A DNA stretch of 23,935 nucleotides, taken from contig CALBSG010000155.1 of the NCBI GenBank assembly GCA_937927675.1, positions 1 through 23,935 on the forward strand, given 5' to 3'. Positions 22,843 through 23,935 of the stretch are shown here, piece after piece (the first letter of the stretch is position 1; each line of letters begins with the position of its first letter). Source of the DNA: an uncultured Paracoccaceae bacterium (GTDB lineage Bacteria; Pseudomonadota; Alphaproteobacteria; Rhodobacterales; Rhodobacteraceae). Below the pieces are notes generated by a model. The model was not told the origin of the DNA, made no database searches, and saw only the letters and a program-made list of their open reading frames with translations. The position numbers were made by a program, and so were the translations under genes.

Positions 22843-23201
22843 CACGGGGCCTCGTCCAAAAGGGCATCAATGCCCGGCATCATGTCAATCTCGGCGCTGG
22901 TTCCGGTCAAGGCCGCGCTCATTATGCTCATGGGGGCGGGCTGGGCAAAGCCAAGCCAGAACCCGGCGACGGTGGCTGTGACCATGCCCGCCAGCGCCCC
23001 GGTGCCACCGAAAAGCCCCGCAAGATAGGTGAAAAGGCCTGTGGCTTGGCGCCGACCCCGTGGCTGCGCGCGACCCAAGGCATCCCCGCCCAAGAGTTCC
23101 GCCTCGGCGTCAGAAATCACCCGCGCCATCAGCCCGACGGGTGCAGGCAGGGTCTCGGACCGGGCGACGGCGAACAGGTCGTCAAGATCATCTTCGGTCA
23201 T
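22842..23201 (-). CDS. One-TM probable anti-sigma factor
   Basis: This 119-residue protein has an acidic N-terminal cytoplasmic segment (MTEDDLDDLFAVAR), a basic stretch (about 44-53), one hydrophobic segment (about 65-87) and a short periplasmic tail. I see no zinc-binding HxxxCxxC motif. It starts 16 bp after the sigma gene and overlaps the sensor gene by one base. Gene order and topology make it a likely CnrY-like anti-sigma factor. Homologues may carry an unrelated enzyme name in databases, but nothing here supports an enzyme. Function is inferred from context. Confidence 0.6.
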   Translation of the reverse strand: MTEDDLDDLFAVARSETLPAPVGLMARVISDAEAELLGGDALGRAQPRGRRQATGLFTYLAGLFGGTGALAGMVTATVAGFWLGFAQPAPMSIMSAALTGTSAEIDMMPGIDALLDEAP

Positions 23202-23217
23202 CGCATCACATCCCCTC

Positions 23218-23826
23218 TCATAAGCCTAGGGCCGACTTTTGCCCGGCCAGTGCTGCGGTCAAGGCACGCTTGCCGCGCGCTGTCAGGCTTTCAACAGCCT
23301 CCACCCCGATGTCCAGAATGGTGGCAATTTCGGGGTTTGTAAGCCCCTCGATATGGCGCAGCACCACAGCTTGGCGCTGGCGGTCTGGCAGGCTGGCCAG
23401 TGCGGTCTGCAAGGCATCGGCACGCTGGCGGGCCATCAGCGCGCTTTCGGTGTCGGCCCTGTCATCGGCGGGTTCAGCCACATCGTCCAACGCCTCGGTC
23501 CGGCGGCGGGCGCGGGCGCGCTGGCGGTCGATGCAAAGGTTCGCCGTGACGCGGTAAAGCCAACTCGACACCTGCGCCTCGCCGGGCCGCCAATCGCGCG
23601 CCACCCGCCACAGCCGCAGCATTGCGTCTTGGGCTACATCTTCGGCCTCGGCCCGATCCCCCAGCACACGGGCGGCAAATCGGTAAACCCGCCCCAGATG
23701 GCGCCCGGTCAAGACCCGTGCCGCATCGCTGTCACCCCGAGCATACAGCACCAAAAGCGCGGCATCCGAGAGCGCATTGATCTCGGCCTGAGACGTTTCA
23801 AAAGCACTATCGCGGGGCATGGTCAT
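23218..23826 (-). CDS. ECF-type RNA polymerase sigma factor
   Basis: This 202-residue sigma-70 family protein has region 2 at about 37-107 (with DRAEAEDVAQDAMLRLW and SSWLYRVTANLCIDRQR) and region 4 at about 138-192 (LPDRQRQAVVLRHIEGLTNPEIATIL and the recognition helix around VEAVESLTARGKRAL). Regions 1.2 and 3 are missing, as in ECF sigma factors. An acidic linker (about 111-127) joins the two. Starts at 23826 or 23820 are both possible and neither has a clear ribosome site. The frame stays open to the contig end, but the outermost codons (reading MCSSDL) are adapter and must not be included. Target genes are unknown. Confidence 0.88.
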   Translation of the reverse strand: MTMPRDSAFETSQAEINALSDAALLVLYARGDSDAARVLTGRHLGRVYRFAARVLGDRAEAEDVAQDAMLRLWRVARDWRPGEAQVSSWLYRVTANLCIDRQRARARRRTEALDDVAEPADDRADTESALMARQRADALQTALASLPDRQRQAVVLRHIEGLTNPEIATILDIGVEAVESLTARGKRALTAALAGQKSALGL

Positions 23827-23850
23827 GTTTAACCGGTGTAGCGGGTCGCG

Positions 23851-23872
23851 GGGGCGGGCGCAAACCCGCCCC
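23851..23872. repeat. Perfect 8-bp GC inverted repeat upstream of the sigma gene
   Basis: GGGGCGGG (23851-23858) pairs with CCCGCCCC (23865-23872) around CGCAAA. It lies about 25 bases before the sigma factor start, where it could act as an operator or leader hairpin. No T tract follows. Confidence 0.5.
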
Positions 23873-23914
23873 GCCGGCGATTGTGATGCGCGCGTGCGCG
23901 GCCCTGTTGTTTGC

Positions 23915-23935
23915 AGATCGGAAGAGCACACGTCT
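23915..23935. other. Illumina TruSeq adapter remnant (sequencing artefact)
   Basis: The final 21 bases begin AGATCGGAAGAGCACACG and match the start of the standard TruSeq read-1 adapter. This is not genomic DNA. It marks the contig end as an untrimmed read end. On the minus strand it encodes the tell-tale peptide CSSDL. Confidence 0.97.

Overview
The window looks like a chromosomal contig end from a Rhodobacteraceae/Paracoccaceae-type alphaproteobacterium. The evidence is high GC by eye, a complete alphaproteobacterial division-and-cell-wall (dcw) cluster followed by tandem DUF2484 genes, a DUF3572 gene beside a PleD-like regulator, and a DUF1127 gene followed by CCTCCTCCC-loop hairpins, a layout known from Rhodobacter sphaeroides. 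The last 21 bases are Illumina adapter, so the right edge is an assembly end.

Positions 1-13504, all on the minus strand, carry the dcw operon in the order mraZ, rsmH, ftsL, ftsI, murE, murF, mraY, murD, ftsW, murG, murC, DUF2484, DUF2484 (cut by the edge). Most junctions overlap by 1-4 bp or are separated by under 15 bp, so translation is probably coupled. The exceptions are mraY-murD (67 bp) and murD-ftsW (237 bp, with two strong hairpins). The genes build UDP-MurNAc-pentapeptide (murC/D/E/F), lipid I and II (mraY, murG) and the septal synthase (FtsW-FtsI with FtsL). rsmH modifies 16S rRNA and mraZ regulates the cluster.

Positions 13505-14170 hold no protein gene. They contain a long mraZ leader ending in an intrinsic-terminator-like hairpin, which matches the R. 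sphaeroides sRNA UpsM. Upstream of it lies a five-fold, exactly 10-bp-phased TGGGA array that fits MraZ operator boxes, and further upstream are two more phased pairs in the opposite orientation.

Positions 14171-16180 carry a VOC/PhnB-like gene and an Mrp/ApbC Fe-S P-loop ATPase gene (both minus), then a divergent promoter region.

Positions 16181-16805 are the most unusual stretch. A small DUF1127 gene (like CcaF1) is followed by eight consecutive hairpins, each with an anti-Shine-Dalgarno-like C/T-rich loop. They group into four two-hairpin units that match the CcsR1-4 / cuckoo RNA arrangement. A BenE-type transporter gene follows on the same strand.

Positions 18024-20719 (minus) hold an MttB-superfamily methyltransferase, a HAD phosphatase and a DUF3572 protein. 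A divergent REC-REC-GGDEF diguanylate cyclase (plus, 20901-22316) faces, tail to tail, a three-gene minus-strand set: an ECF sigma factor, a one-TM probable anti-sigma protein and a periplasmic metal-sensor-like protein. This set resembles the logic of CnrH/CnrY/CnrX.
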